Shown here: positions 53,838 through 64,000 of the stretch, piece after piece
Numbering within the stretch: the first letter of the stretch is position 1
Layout: each line of letters opens with the position of its first letter
Origin: Capitulum mitella
Taxonomy: Eukaryota > Arthropoda > Thecostraca > Pollicipedomorpha > Pollicipedidae
Assembly: GCA_030062745.1 (NCBI GenBank)
Contig: CP099848.1
Coordinates: 10,437,501-10,501,500, forward strand
Direction: 5' to 3'
DNA length: 64,000 bases
Translations under genes and position numbers: made by a program
Notes under the pieces: model-generated
The model's database searches: none
The model's input: the letters and a program-made list of their open reading frames with translations, nothing else
What the model was told of the DNA's origin: nothing

Positions 53838-56285
53838 CTGTGGCGGCGCGCGCACCGACCGTCAGCGGGCGTCGGCGGGGGAGACGGGACGCGGTCAGGG
53901 CCGGGCGGCTCACTGCCGGACCCTCCGACTTTGGACCGCAGGAAACGGTCAGCGCGCGTCCAGTAGGGGCTATTAATAGCTGCTGGGGTATTCCGGGGAT
54001 GCCCCGGGGGAGGGGGTTGGTAGGGGCGGATGCAGTGCCTGTGGTAAATTGGCCGATACTTGACATGTCAAAAACTTGAAACGGTGGACCTACTTTGCTC
54101 GTCCAACATGCACTGAACTATATCGAATGCTCTATCTAAATGCCGAAGTCTTTTAAAATCTTGGGTCCGCCCTTGGCGCATCAACAAGGGGCGCAAGGGC
54201 TGGCTCGCGGGAACGAAACGTGGGAAAGAGTCAGGAGAGGGGTGAGGCGTGCGTGGGGGCCAAGGCTAGAGTGGTATCGCTCGTGAAGCATACACAGAAT
54301 GCGTCATGCCGGACATCGATCTCTACGGATCTGTGACTTAATGCTTATTTGCTTTTAGATTTCAAATAAAATTTCGAACACGTTTCCAGCAATTTCCGAT
54401 CTTCCACACGCTTAACGTTTTCGTGTAGCATGCTTGCATGCGCAACGTATGCAGTGAATATGACAGAAATTAATGCAGCAAATGTGAGAGCAAATGGATG
54501 CGAGAAATAAAACTGTCAAGCGTGTCCACTGTCGAAAGTGTAAGGCATCAATCTGAATCGAATCGAACCGAAGCAATCTGAAACGAAGTTTTCTGTCGCC
54601 AAAAAATCACCCTGTCTCTGAGTCTCTTCGTCTTGTCTTAACACGTCTTTTTCTCATGATGCACAATATATTGTCTTTTGGGGTTCATTGCAGTAAAAAT
54701 CCCCTTGCTCAATAAAATGGTGTCTTCGTCTGTCAAGACTGCAGGCCATAGTCTTTCACGGTGGAAATGATCCAACTTGTACATCTTAACCCTATCCGCG
54801 CCAGCCTCCAGATCCACCTTCGCCGGGTCGAGGGTTCATGAGACCACCCAAGATCTCGAAAACTATAAGTCCTATGGAAAACGCAAGAACACCGTTCCAA
54901 AGTCCTTGCCAGTATTAGAAGACGGCAGCTACATTTGTGCTCAGATGAGGTCAATATTAGGGTAACGAGAGGTCATCTTAGATCAAATTATTTTGATGAC
55001 ACATTTGACAGAAAACGTTTATAACCAATTGGCTTTTACGTGATTCAGAAGAGGTTTAAAAGTAAGAAGAATGCCTCATGTACCTATGTGAGACGAACAG
55101 TGCATAATGCATGCCCATTCGCCGTTGACGATGACGTCAAAACATGACGTCACTGAATGCGGCACACCTCAAAATGCATTATGTCCCAGACAACAGTATG
55201 AATTTTGCAAATCTGAAAATGCCTGAAATAAAAGAAACATCGTGCTTTTAGCCGTCTGTAGTAAAATAAATTTCGGAAATAATTTGGTTCTGTTTTGCAT
55301 TATTGAAATAAACAATTGCGATTTATGAAAAACGGTGCCTATTGACTTTCTTCAAACTTCAATGTTCGTAACCTTCGCACAGTTCTGCCCCGGAATCAGT
55401 GAGAAACACAGTGGAACATCGCTAACAACATGGTGCTGAATAGCCCTGGAGCCGGCCATGTCTCTGCGTCGTCGGGCGTCGGATTGCGTCGTCGGCGCCC
55501 GCTGACCGCGGCCGGACTGATTGCTTACCGCGTCCACCAAATGGCTGTTTCGTGGACACTATTAAACAGCCATAGCGGAAACATTGAGACCTCATTTATG
55601 TTGTACGTAGCTGGGAAAATGCTGGATTGTGCCACGTTTCACACATACAGACCACAGGTTCCGTACTTCGTCATTGGTCGTCGCAGGGGCGAAGCCAGGA
55701 TTCCTCGGGGCGGGGGCAAATCGGATCAAGAGGCCCTCGTAATTAATGGGGCCTCGCCATGAGCGGATCCAGGATTTTTCCAAGGTTGGGAGGTAAGGGG
55801 GGTGGAGGCAATTGGATAGCGCGGCCCCACCTCCATTTTTTTGCTCTTCAGATACGAAAAAAGCGTTGATCCGTGCAGGTCCAGGGGAAATATTTGATGT
55901 GATTTTTTCTCTGTGTAAAATAATCCAAAAAATTCGAGCCCGTCAACTTACCTGAGAGGATTCGCGTTTTTTCTCCTACAAAGTGGCCAAAATATCACGA
56001 AAACAGCAAGATTTAAGGCGGATCCGTTCCTCCCTCCATACGAAATGTTGTTTCTGTATCGGGCGCAGGAGCCCGTCTTCCCCTTCCCCCACCCCGTAGT
56101 TTCTGGGGACTTTTTTGTCAACTTAAGTTTGGTTCCCTCTCGCTTTTACAGGGACACTTTTGGTGCATCAGACCGTCTGTTGTGTCAGGGCCCTCCAGTG
56201 GTCCCAGATTCCTTCTACAGTTTCACGTGTCCCTCGGGACGTCAGACTCAACATACACAGGCTGAAGCTATGGTGAAAAAAGAGT
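53838..56285. other. Gene-free stretch
   Basis: No gene is supported. At 54,786 TTAA is followed by ccctatccgcgccagcctcc, and about 65 bp on by agatctcgaaaacta, resembling a left end of the TTAA elements, but no matching right end was found. 55,120-55,170 has gacgtca repeats like those within T1. Confidence 0.45.
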
Positions 56286-56299
56286 GAGTAAAAGTGGGG

Positions 56300-56600
56300 G
56301 AGACTGAAAGACATCGAGAAGACCGGCAGAGATTTACAGCGATCGACGGACCGACGGAGATCGCCAGGGACCGGCGCACCGCGATGGAGACAGGTCAAAA
56401 CCAAAAGAAACCGACGGAGATCGGTTGAGACCGGCAAAGACCGATCGACATCAGACGAGGTTTAGAGAGACCAAGACTGATAGGCTAATGGAGACCAAGG
56501 GAGACCAACAGAGACTAATGGAGATCGAGTTTGATCGAAGGAGACCAACCGAAACGGATGAAGATCCAGGGGCACCGACGACGACTTGCTGACACCAACG
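56300..56600. repeat. GA-rich degenerate short repeat
   Basis: Irregular repetition of gaccgacggagatc and gagaccaacagagactaatg-like words at 12-27 bp spacing. Confidence 0.7.
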
Positions 56601-57774
56601 GGGTCAAACAGATTGCGAGTGATCTTCACGGAGAATGAGCCCGTGAAAGCTAACGAAGATGGGACACAGAAAAAAAAAGTTTTGCACTTGTCCAACCTGG
56701 GAAAGCGAAAACAGATCAGGGATGTGGCAGTGACCGCTTCATAGCCCAGGGCGCTACATCAAGAGAAATTGGTTGGTAACAGTTGTGGAAAAAGATTCTG
56801 TTCGAAGCGCACTGCGCTCTTTTACATGACATTTGAAATGGGCAGCATGATGCACTGTGCTCAAAGCGGGTATGTGTCCGAGCGTGAAGTGCGAGGACAT
56901 GCAGGCAGACCAAACGGCCGAAGGCAGTCTGCTTCCATGGAACCTCGCAGCTCGATTGCAAACAAGCACTTGTAGCAGCTAGAACCAGAATGAAGTACGC
57001 AGAGCGATTGTCGAACGATGGTGGGGTGCTGGCGTGAGAATTTTGCGGAGACCAGGCTGCCGACGTTTGGTTCAACGAACCGAACCCGTCTGGTGGCAAT
57101 GAAGCGTGCAATGCAATCCTGGGGTGGTACCGAGGTCAATTCGATCAGCTTGTTGGCCCAAACTTGATTCGAATACAAAATTCGTAGACAAAAAAGCTTT
57201 CAATACGCGGCGTGGCAAACGGCTAAAAAAAAACGGCCGGTGCGTCTGAGAAACGTGTGCGTCTTGTGGCGTACATGTAAATCTAAGAGTCGAGCTTTGA
57301 GGGTTACATGGGCCGGCCAAAGCCGTGTCGGCCGCCGCTTCTATATCTGTGGGCCCGCCAGCCGGATTCGCCGTATTATTGCGCGATCTGTTTTTACCTC
57401 GCTTGCGATCGCAGCAGTTCATGAAACTGAACCAGTCATATCGAAATCCAGTAGAATCGCCATAAGCATGGAGATCACTTTTTGTGATATCCTTGTCCTA
57501 ATTTTTGCACCTATTTACGCCAATCAAATCCCAGCTGACGGAATTTGAAACCTGCCTGTCTTTTTTCTAAAAAAAAAACAGCTGTACGCGCATTTTTCGC
57601 ACTGTTCTTTTTTTACGAACATCTGCCTCACCAGAGATATATGCTACTTACAGTCTGCCTGAAGTGTGTCAAAGACCTGGTCCGGGGCTAGAGCTGCAGA
57701 CAAAACACCGTTTTCACTGTGGGGGGGGGGGGATTTCGCTGTGTACTGGGGGAGGGGATTTGCCTGTCACTAGT
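56601..57774. other. Gene-free stretch
   Basis: Overlapping open frames on both strands at 56,716-57,178 and 57,072-57,548 contain no recognisable domain or convincing splice pairs. No feature can be supported. Confidence 0.4.
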
Positions 57775-57991
57775 GGGCAGGGACGTAGTCAAGGGGGGTC
57801 ATGGTGGCCATGCCCCTCCCCCGGGACCAAGCGGTCTACACAATTTGTACAGCGATTTCGCAGGAATATGTAATGGTGATCACATATGTGCTGCAACGAC
57901 AAACATTATGTTTTCCCGTACGTTAAACATAAGGTAGATGACATGAAATTGCTGCTTTTCTCCATAAATTTAGTCAGATGCCGGTGGTTTA
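57775..57991 (+). repeat. Dispersed repeat D3, left part of interrupted copy
   Basis: Homologous to the reverse complement of 50,965-51,190. It is interrupted at the TA dinucleotide by the pogo-like element; its right part resumes at 59,719-59,775 (tatgacaaaatttgacattt, ccccaaggaaaatcttgact). Confidence 0.8.
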
Positions 57992-59718
57992 GGGGAGACC
58001 GGGGTCAAATGTAACACGGGGCAATTGTAACAGAAGCTTTTACTTCGAAACTTACAAATGGATGACGCTGGAGGCACTACTGGACATGCGCAGTAAGCTG
58101 TTCGTTTTCCTCGCGGGGTTTCAGGCCGGTGCGGCGGGTGAGTCGATTGTGCTGTTCACAATTGTGTTTTTTGGAGTGTGTTGTAACTTTGTTTATTTTT
58201 TAATATGATCAGCTCATTCACGTATCTTACTAGACACGGGTTTAAGAGTTTGTGTGGGGTGGGTGAGGGTGCCTGGTCAAAAAATGAGTGCATCAGTTGC
58301 CGCCCACGCCGCCCTGTTTTGCTTTATTTTTGTCTTAAAGATGGCGTGGCGTGACGGGGACAACTGTAACATTTTTGCTGGGATCAAATGTAACAGTGTT
58401 ACAACTGACCCCTCTGGCCAGACCATTAAACCTACATTTATGTAAAATATCAATGCATTTGGCATAAATGTAACCACTGGGGGCGGAGGCTATGGAAACA
58501 TGTCCCGTCCAATTAATCAACATGCAATTTTGTTCCCAAATTCATTGTCAATATCGTTCAAAAATCACACTTACGGTATTATTGCCACCAGTCCCTGATT
58601 TATCTTTTAGGTACTGTTTTGTCAGTTTTAATTTTAAGACGTGGTTACGTTCTTGGCGGCTAGTCACCGTGGTCTTACCGTAGGTGTTTCCCTTCACAGC
58701 GGATTTATTAAGATATTTTATTATTTTTTTATTGATTATTTTATTGATTAAATAATTCTAGTTTGACTTCATTTGGTGTTTCCGGGGAGTGTGGGACAGT
58801 TGCTATAGTTTAATTTGTCGTTCTCTGAATGTTACATTGAAAATACAGTATTATATCCATGCATCATGGATGATTATATCATGCATCTTTCTGCAGAGGC
58901 TGATACATTGGGGATCGACAAGCCTGGTCCATCGGTGATCGAACAGTCTCGTCTATTGGGGATCGCCTCGAAGCAGCTCACCCCTGAAGCGATTCGGCCG
59001 CTACCCATGGCAGGTCCAAGAAAAAACAGCCGCGCGGGTCGAAAGCGAAAGGCCGCAATTCTGACTGACACTCTAGAAAAGAGAGCGATAGAGCTAAAAG
59101 AGAGTCGAAAGGATTGCAAACAAGCATCGAAGAAGCTCAATCTTGACAAGGACAAGCATGAAGAGAAGACGAAGGCTGGTGGGAAGAGGGCTCGGAAGAC
59201 AGCACACAGGGAAAGCAGCAGTGATGATGAAGAAGACGTCTTCTGCTTTTGATGAAGCGTCAGTTCTTGGCCTGAGAAAGGTAGAGCTGTTATCTAATTC
59301 AGGAAAAGCTGCTGGAGTACTTGAGCCTTACGCCGTTGAGAAATCGTATTTTTTGTATTGGAGTTGTGATTTTATTCCAGGAAAGGCTCAAGATGTAAGA
59401 GACAATGTTGTTCAATAAAGGCTGTTTTCGACAAAAGTGGCTTTCACTACACCACTACACCATTCGCTAACATGTTACATTTGACCCTAGGTGTTGTTAC
59501 AATTTACCCCGTACCCGGGGTTAATTGTAACAGCTGAAGTGACTTTTTGAAACAGTAATTTCGATACCTTAAAGTCGTTATTTCGGGATCTTTTCATATC
59601 CGTTACAAAGGCAAAATATCAGGGTTTGTGACAACCCGAGAAAATGTTCCCCAACCCGAAATATTTTCATTCCAGGACCGAAAAGGTAAAAAATGTAACA
59701 TTTGACCCCGGTCTCCCC
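57992..59718 (+). mobile_element. pogo/Tigger-like DNA transposon, 1,727 bp, internally deleted
   Basis: Perfect TIRs of about 24 bp begin ggggagaccggggtcaaatg. The target duplication is TA on both sides (57990-57991, 59719-59720), as for Tc1/mariner-pogo elements. Further copies of gtaacatttgacccc-type words lie inside both ends (58,010-58,030; 58,370-58,410; 59,467-59,540). The only coding content is the C-terminal tail of a transposase; the DDE catalytic region is missing. The TIR identity suggests fairly recent movement. Confidence 0.93.
58815..59252 (+). pseudogene. pogo/Tigger transposase C-terminal remnant
   Basis: The frame reads QLTPEAIRPLPMAGPRKNSR, AGRKRKAAILTDTLEKRAIE, then a Lys-rich segment and an acidic SSSDDEEDVFCF end. 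The pattern (I/L)TPE.IRP.P.AGPRK..R.GRK+..ILTDTP.K..IE is a signature of the region after the DDE domain in Tigger/pogo-type transposases. After a frameshift, 59,310-59,400 may hold a decayed tail (VEKSYFLYWSCDFIPGKAQD). The DNA-binding and catalytic parts are absent. Confidence 0.82.
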
Positions 59719-59775
59719 TATGACAAAATTTGACATTTGACACACACCCCAAGGAAAATCTTGACTACGTGCCTG

Positions 59776-60240
59776 CTGCTGAGGATTTCTCTCTCAGTTA
59801 ATAAGTTACAATAAGCCCAGAGCATTTGTCTGCATGCATACTGCATGCGTCCTGGCAACTGGGAGACACAGTTTCGAAATAAAATATGTCCAGAAGGATA
59901 ATAAGTCAATTGTATGTGTGCCAACATTAACCCGCGCAACTCATGAAGCCATTACTGAGAGCGAGAGCGCGGTGTCACGGAGTGGCGGCCTGCCCGACCC
60001 AGGTCTAGGGGTGCGACCGCGGCGGTAACCTTGAACCGCCCAGGCGATCCAGCTGACTCACAGCCTGCGGCCCCGTCGCGGTCAGCTGACCGGCCGCTCG
60101 AGTCGGCTGCGCCTCTGTCCAGGGCGTCCGAGCCGTCCAAGCCAGCACAGCGCATGGCAGCCGGCGCTCCCGGCACCACCAGCGGGTGCGCGAGGCGGCC
60201 ACAGCTGGAGAGTGAGCGCCCAGCTCGGCACCTTCCGGTT
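59776..60240. other. GC-rich stretch before the LINE
   Basis: 59,940-60,240 is CpG-rich with overlapping frames on both strands (Ala/Gly/Arg/Pro-rich). It may be the 5' part of the LINE that follows. TTAACCCGCGC at 59,927 resembles a TTAA-element end, but no partner end was found. Confidence 0.4.
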
Positions 60241-60980
60241 CCGTGTCTGCGCGATCAACGTCCGAGCTACTGCCGAAGATAACTGAGCTTTCCCGTCAGC
60301 TCCACCTGTTTCACTGCGGTGTTACTGTTGTTTGTGAGACATGGTTTAAACCAAGCATTCCCACCAGGCTGCCGGTCATTCGAGACTACAGCTTGATGCG
60401 TGCCGACCGGAAATTATGGTCGAAGGATAACGATGGTGTCGCCGTGCAGTGTCGCGAAGGAATCGAAGTTAACAGAATCAATGTACCATCGTCCACAAAC
60501 CCGATGCTTCATTTGGAATTACTGTGGAATGTCAAGCGGTACGTGCGCAATAAAAATGTTGCTGGTGCCGTTTATCGTGTGCCTCGAAACACTTCTGCTG
60601 CTCTAAACGCCGATTTCGAAGATCTGGAGATGCAGTATCCGCATATTCTTGTAAATTTTCCAGTTTGTGCAGTTATTATCAATGGTGACCTAAATGCCAG
60701 CTTGTTAGCAGACGCACACCAACGTTTAGCATGTAAGAAACTGTATGAATTTCTTGAGGTTTCTTTCCTACCGCAGCTCGTCACTGTCCCTACTTATTCA
60801 AGTGGTTCTCTTTTAGGCATATTTATCGTGTATCGTATTTTCAGCTATCGCGTTGCGTCAAGACACTGTCATTTTAGCCCACACAAATTCATTCGACTTT
60901 CATGCGATTTGCCTAAGCCTCGCATTAAACCGACTCTCGTGCGCACACGGCTGTGTAACAGAGTTTTCTGCTTGGTATGA
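60241..60980 (+). pseudogene. CR1-type LINE: APE endonuclease domain
   Basis: An open frame of 245 codons, with ELSRQLHLFHCGVTVVCETW (catalytic Glu in ETW), DNDGVAVQCREGIEVNRI, HLELLWNVKRY, AGAVYRVP and CAVIINGDLNAS (GDxN motif) in the correct order for an APE-type endonuclease. At about 60,820 the frame loses similarity, and the expected final SDH motif is not seen. The next 600 bases carry frameshifts. Confidence 0.85.
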
Positions 60981-62292
60981 TAGTTTGACTATTGGCAGCC
61001 TCGTTTGTGACAAATTTTTCTTTTCTTCAGTGCTTCTCTTTTCACAAGTTCTCCTTGCCAATTCTTCGTTTATTCATCGGACACACAGAACTTCCACTTT
61101 CGCCACCTACGTCAAACACTGACCACTCACAGCACTAGCACTTCACTACGTCACGAAGTCCACCACATGTTGAGTCGATAGATACTGAGCGAAAACCGGT
61201 CCTGCTTATATATATATTAAACGATGAAAGGGGATGGTGCAATTATGATGCAATAAAGGCAATCAGGAGGCGTATTGCAATCCGAATATTCTGGAAAGAC
61301 TAGGCTTTAGCCAATGAACGAGCGTGAGAACGCACGGAATTCAAAGAACTGGCAAATGTACGGCGGATGCAAGAGCTCAGAAGTTTCCGCGGGTGTAAGC
61401 TATTTTAAGAATAGAAAAGGGAAGTATCACTTAACATTAGGGATATGACTCACCTACCGGCAATGCGGCACGACTGATGTACTTGAAGTGTTCGACGTTC
61501 TCAGACGTCTTTGTCTCACTTTGTTCGGTGCCGACTCTGGGAACTAGAGCTGAAGTCATCTCGGAGCCTTAGACAGTCTTCACAAACCAAAGGCTTTTGA
61601 AGGAAAGCCTCTACAATTTAGAAAAATTTGGAAAACACTGAAATTTGAAGGTTTTCTGATACGGGAACTTTAAAACCATGTGGTGAACTTTGTTACAGGC
61701 TGCTTAAACGTATTAAACTGGAGGTATTCGACCATGACCTGCCGTGCTGTGACTGGGACGCTGTGTTCGCCTCAGAATCGGTCACTGACAAGTGGAATGT
61801 GTTTGCCGCAACGCTTCTGAGCGTACTAGACAGTCACGGCCCGTCCACTAAGCTTCGCAATCCGTCAGCGTCACCTATATCAGAGGCTCCCTGAGACCTC
61901 ATCATCCAGAAGGCAGTGGCACTGTGGGTTGACGGGCACGGTTCCGATTCATATTACGGTGCCAATTGCGCAGTCAGATCTGTCATTCGTTTGGACGCCA
62001 GACGTGATTTGGCTGATAAGCTAAATGCTGACGGCCGCATGGAGGCACATGCGTAACATTATTCAGAGCAAACGGCCTACCCGGAGCGTGGGACGCACAG
62101 TCACCCCTGACATCATGAACGAGTATTTTGTGAATGATGGACCGCGTGTGACGACCGAGTTGGCCGCGCTTCGTGATGCACCGGAGGTTGCTGTCCGCCT
62201 CCCCCGAGTGGGCGCGTGTGCTTCCGCATTGTGCCCACTCACTCTCACACATTTCCATCACAGTATTTTTAGCATGAGTAACTCATCTGCAT
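60981..62292 (+). pseudogene. CR1-type LINE: decayed linker
   Basis: Short translated pieces, such as CCDWDAVFASESVTDKWNVF at about 61,738 and SVIRLDARRDLADKLNADG at about 61,980, look like the linker between endonuclease and RT (NW...F...; ...R+.ADRL), with stops and frameshifts. The DNA at 61,150-61,700 gives no recognisable protein and may be an insertion. Confidence 0.6.
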
Positions 62293-63351
62293 GTGGCACG
62301 GGTGGCTTGTGCATCAGATTCCTCAAAATGTCTTTATCATCATGGGTGCCATACCTTCACACATCGTCACCGCATCGTCAACGCATCCATCATTCGCCGG
62401 GACACCCCTAGTTTCCTCATGGAAACATGCGCTGGTGCATCCCATCTTCAAATCTGGATCCTGACAATTCTTCCAACTTCCGTCCAATCTTATCCTTCCT
62501 GCCATCTCCAAGGTGGTGGAGAAGCTGGAAGAGTACCAGCTTCACCACTATCTGAAATCCAACCATCTCCTTTCCTTACCCCAACACGCCTTCCGACCCC
62601 GGCACTTTGCTGACACAGCCCTGCTAGATATTTCGGACCGCGCTCTTTCTGCTATGGGTAAAGGCAAAATTCCTTTGCTCTGGCTCATCGACCTGAGCAA
62701 ATGCTTCGATGCCATTAGTCGCTCTAAATTGCTTATAAAATTACGGCATTGACAGTACTTGGTTTTCTATGTATTTATCTCGCCACACGCAGTGTCTGCC
62801 TCTCACAAATTTCTACTCGATTCCTGCTCTTTACCATCTTTGCCAACGACTTCATCCTACATGCCGCCAGTACTTTTGTTGTACAATACGCCGACGACGC
62901 CCAGGTTCTCGTCTCTGGCCAAGAATTTCCTCTCCCGGCAAGGATCGATGACATGGAGACCAGTCTAGCATCGCTTAATGCGTACTTCCATTCTAACGGC
63001 CCGAAGGTGAATGAGACGAAATTTGAACTCCTTCCTCTAGACACAAGACGAAACACGCGGGACCTTCCATCGTTCACAGTGAAATTCCGCGACAAAAGAC
63101 TGGCCACCTGCACCGAAGCCAAAAATCTCGGCATCGCGTTCGACCTTTACCCCTCCTGGGATTCGCACGTCGCTCAGCTGTCTCGGTACTGCGTCGGGGT
63201 CCTGTCTGCCACCGCCCATCTTTACTATTACATGTCCACTTGCTCCATGCCCACTGTTGTGGCCACCCTGGTTTTCTCGCATGTCCATCACTGTCTTCCG
63301 GTGTACGGCAACGGTTCTGCCAGGAGCATGGCTGTCGTGAAAAAAAAATGA
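62293..63351 (+). pseudogene. CR1-type LINE: reverse transcriptase
   Basis: RT blocks in order, with frame changes: ILPAISKVVEKLEEYQLHHY (about 62,490), LPQHAFRPRHFADTALLD, LLWLIDLSKCFDAISRSKL, a gap, LLFTIFANDFILHAASTFVV, QYADDAQVLVSG (catalytic YADD), NGPKVNETKFELLPL, KNLGIAFD, and LVFSHVHHCLPVYGNGSA. The region between DLSKCFD and YADD is shortened, so the enzyme is not intact. Confidence 0.9.
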
Positions 63352-63734
63352 TTAACTTCGCAGCTAGAATTGTCTCTGGGGAACGAAAATTCCATCATAT
63401 CTCTGGCGTGCGTGAAAGCCTGGGCTGGCTGGACTCTCATGACACGCTCATCCATCAACCCCTCACACATCTGCACAAAATCCGCACGACAGGTGAGCCC
63501 GAGTCACTAGCCGTCGGGTTTTGCACTAATTAAGAGCGCCCCAGTCAAGTGCGGAGCACGGGGCGGGATCACCTCCTCAGCCTGCCTTCTGTCCGCGGCA
63601 TCGCGGTTAGAAACAGGCAGTTCGCCTACCGTGCGGTCAGTCAATACAATGCGCTACCGCCTGAATTTGCCATTATGTCAGTGTCGCAGTTCAGGCGCGT
63701 CCTGAAGCGACGCTTGTTATCGACATCGACTTGA
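63352..63734 (+). pseudogene. CR1-type LINE: C-terminal region
   Basis: NFAARIVSGERKFHHISGVR, ESLGWLDSHDT, HKIRTTGEPESLA, then RDHLLSLPSVR, RNRQFAYRAVSQYNALPPEF and a Leu/Arg-rich end RRVLKRRLLSTST with stop at about 63,734. This is the standard C-terminus of the CR1-like family (FAAR...G, YNxLP). One or two frame changes interrupt it. Confidence 0.9.
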
Positions 63735-63945
63735 AGTGCGACCTCTGTTACTGGCTATGACTACCTTCTTAATGGCGTAACATTTTTTTGCTGACTCCTC
63801 CTGTTCCTAGCCTTGGCAAGAAGTGTGTGTGTGCGTGTGTGTGTTTTACCCATTCATTGGTTGACTTCGGGCCCAAGAATAGCACTGTTGGCTTTGGCGA
63901 TGCATCAGGGATGGACCCACGACGTAAAATAAATAAATAAGTAAA
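63735..63945 (+). other. CR1-type LINE 3' UTR and tail
   Basis: About 200 bp with a (GT)n stretch at 63,826-63,844, ending in ataaataaataagtaaac (about 63,926-63,945). Short tandem tails of this kind mark the 3' ends of CR1/L2-type LINEs. DNA beyond it to 64,000 is flank with no visible feature. Confidence 0.65.
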
Positions 63946-64000
63946 CATTTGTACAAAGAGTGCCCAGTACATCATCTGACTCATCTGTTTTTCTTTGCTC

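Noticed and set aside
54786-55330. Possible further TTAA element
   Set aside because: Only a left-end-like start was found (ccctatccgcgcc and agatctcgaaaacta). No right end or second TTAA border could be located.
59952-60179. Ala/Arg/Gly-rich minus-strand frame that could be a host exon
   Set aside because: A gctgtgagt donor-like site is present, but the stretch is CpG-rich with equal frames on both strands and is better explained as the 5' part of the LINE.

Overview
The window is animal nuclear DNA: split genes with GT-AG introns, several non-LTR retrotransposon (LINE) lineages, many TIR-bearing DNA transposons, microsatellites, and large stretches without genes. No bacterial features (operons, CRISPR) are visible. 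The LINE and transposon types suggest an invertebrate, probably an arthropod (crustacean or chelicerate); that placement is an inference and weak.

The one convincing host gene lies on the minus strand at about 43.7-49.2 kb. Eight exons with matching splice phases encode a protein of about 736 residues: an Ala/Ser/Glu/Pro-rich N-terminus, an RNA recognition motif (RRM) split over three exons, an F-box, a leucine-rich-repeat (LRR) array, and an Asp/Tyr-rich tail. It looks like an SCF ubiquitin-ligase substrate receptor with a built-in RNA-binding domain. A further exon candidate at 53.7-53.8 kb joins in phase, so the true 5' end may lie upstream. A diverged direct duplicate of its 5' half occupies 1-5 kb, with its remaining exons beyond the left edge. 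In both copies the intron that splits the F-box is filled by a 41-bp minisatellite whose unit looks like a 3' splice site.

The rest is mostly mobile DNA. 6.6-20 kb holds TTAA-flanked TIR elements, a 1.5-kb near-perfect palindrome and degenerate minisatellites. 21.3-29.5 kb holds LINE pieces; one CR1/jockey-type LINE is split by a 5.4-kb TTAA-flanked element containing a broken gene of an orphan, transposase-like invertebrate family, and a second fragment of that family lies at 31.1-31.7 kb. 35.2-43.3 kb is an RNase H-bearing LINE with two inverted 1.2-kb TTAA elements inside it, plus two partial copies nearby. 50.4-53.3 kb has two hAT-like elements. 58.0-59.7 kb is a pogo/Tigger-like element with intact TIRs and TA target duplication, and 60-63.9 kb is a decayed CR1-type LINE reaching its 3' tail.

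Positions of splice sites, TIRs and target duplications were read by hand. Family assignments come from motif recognition without any database search.
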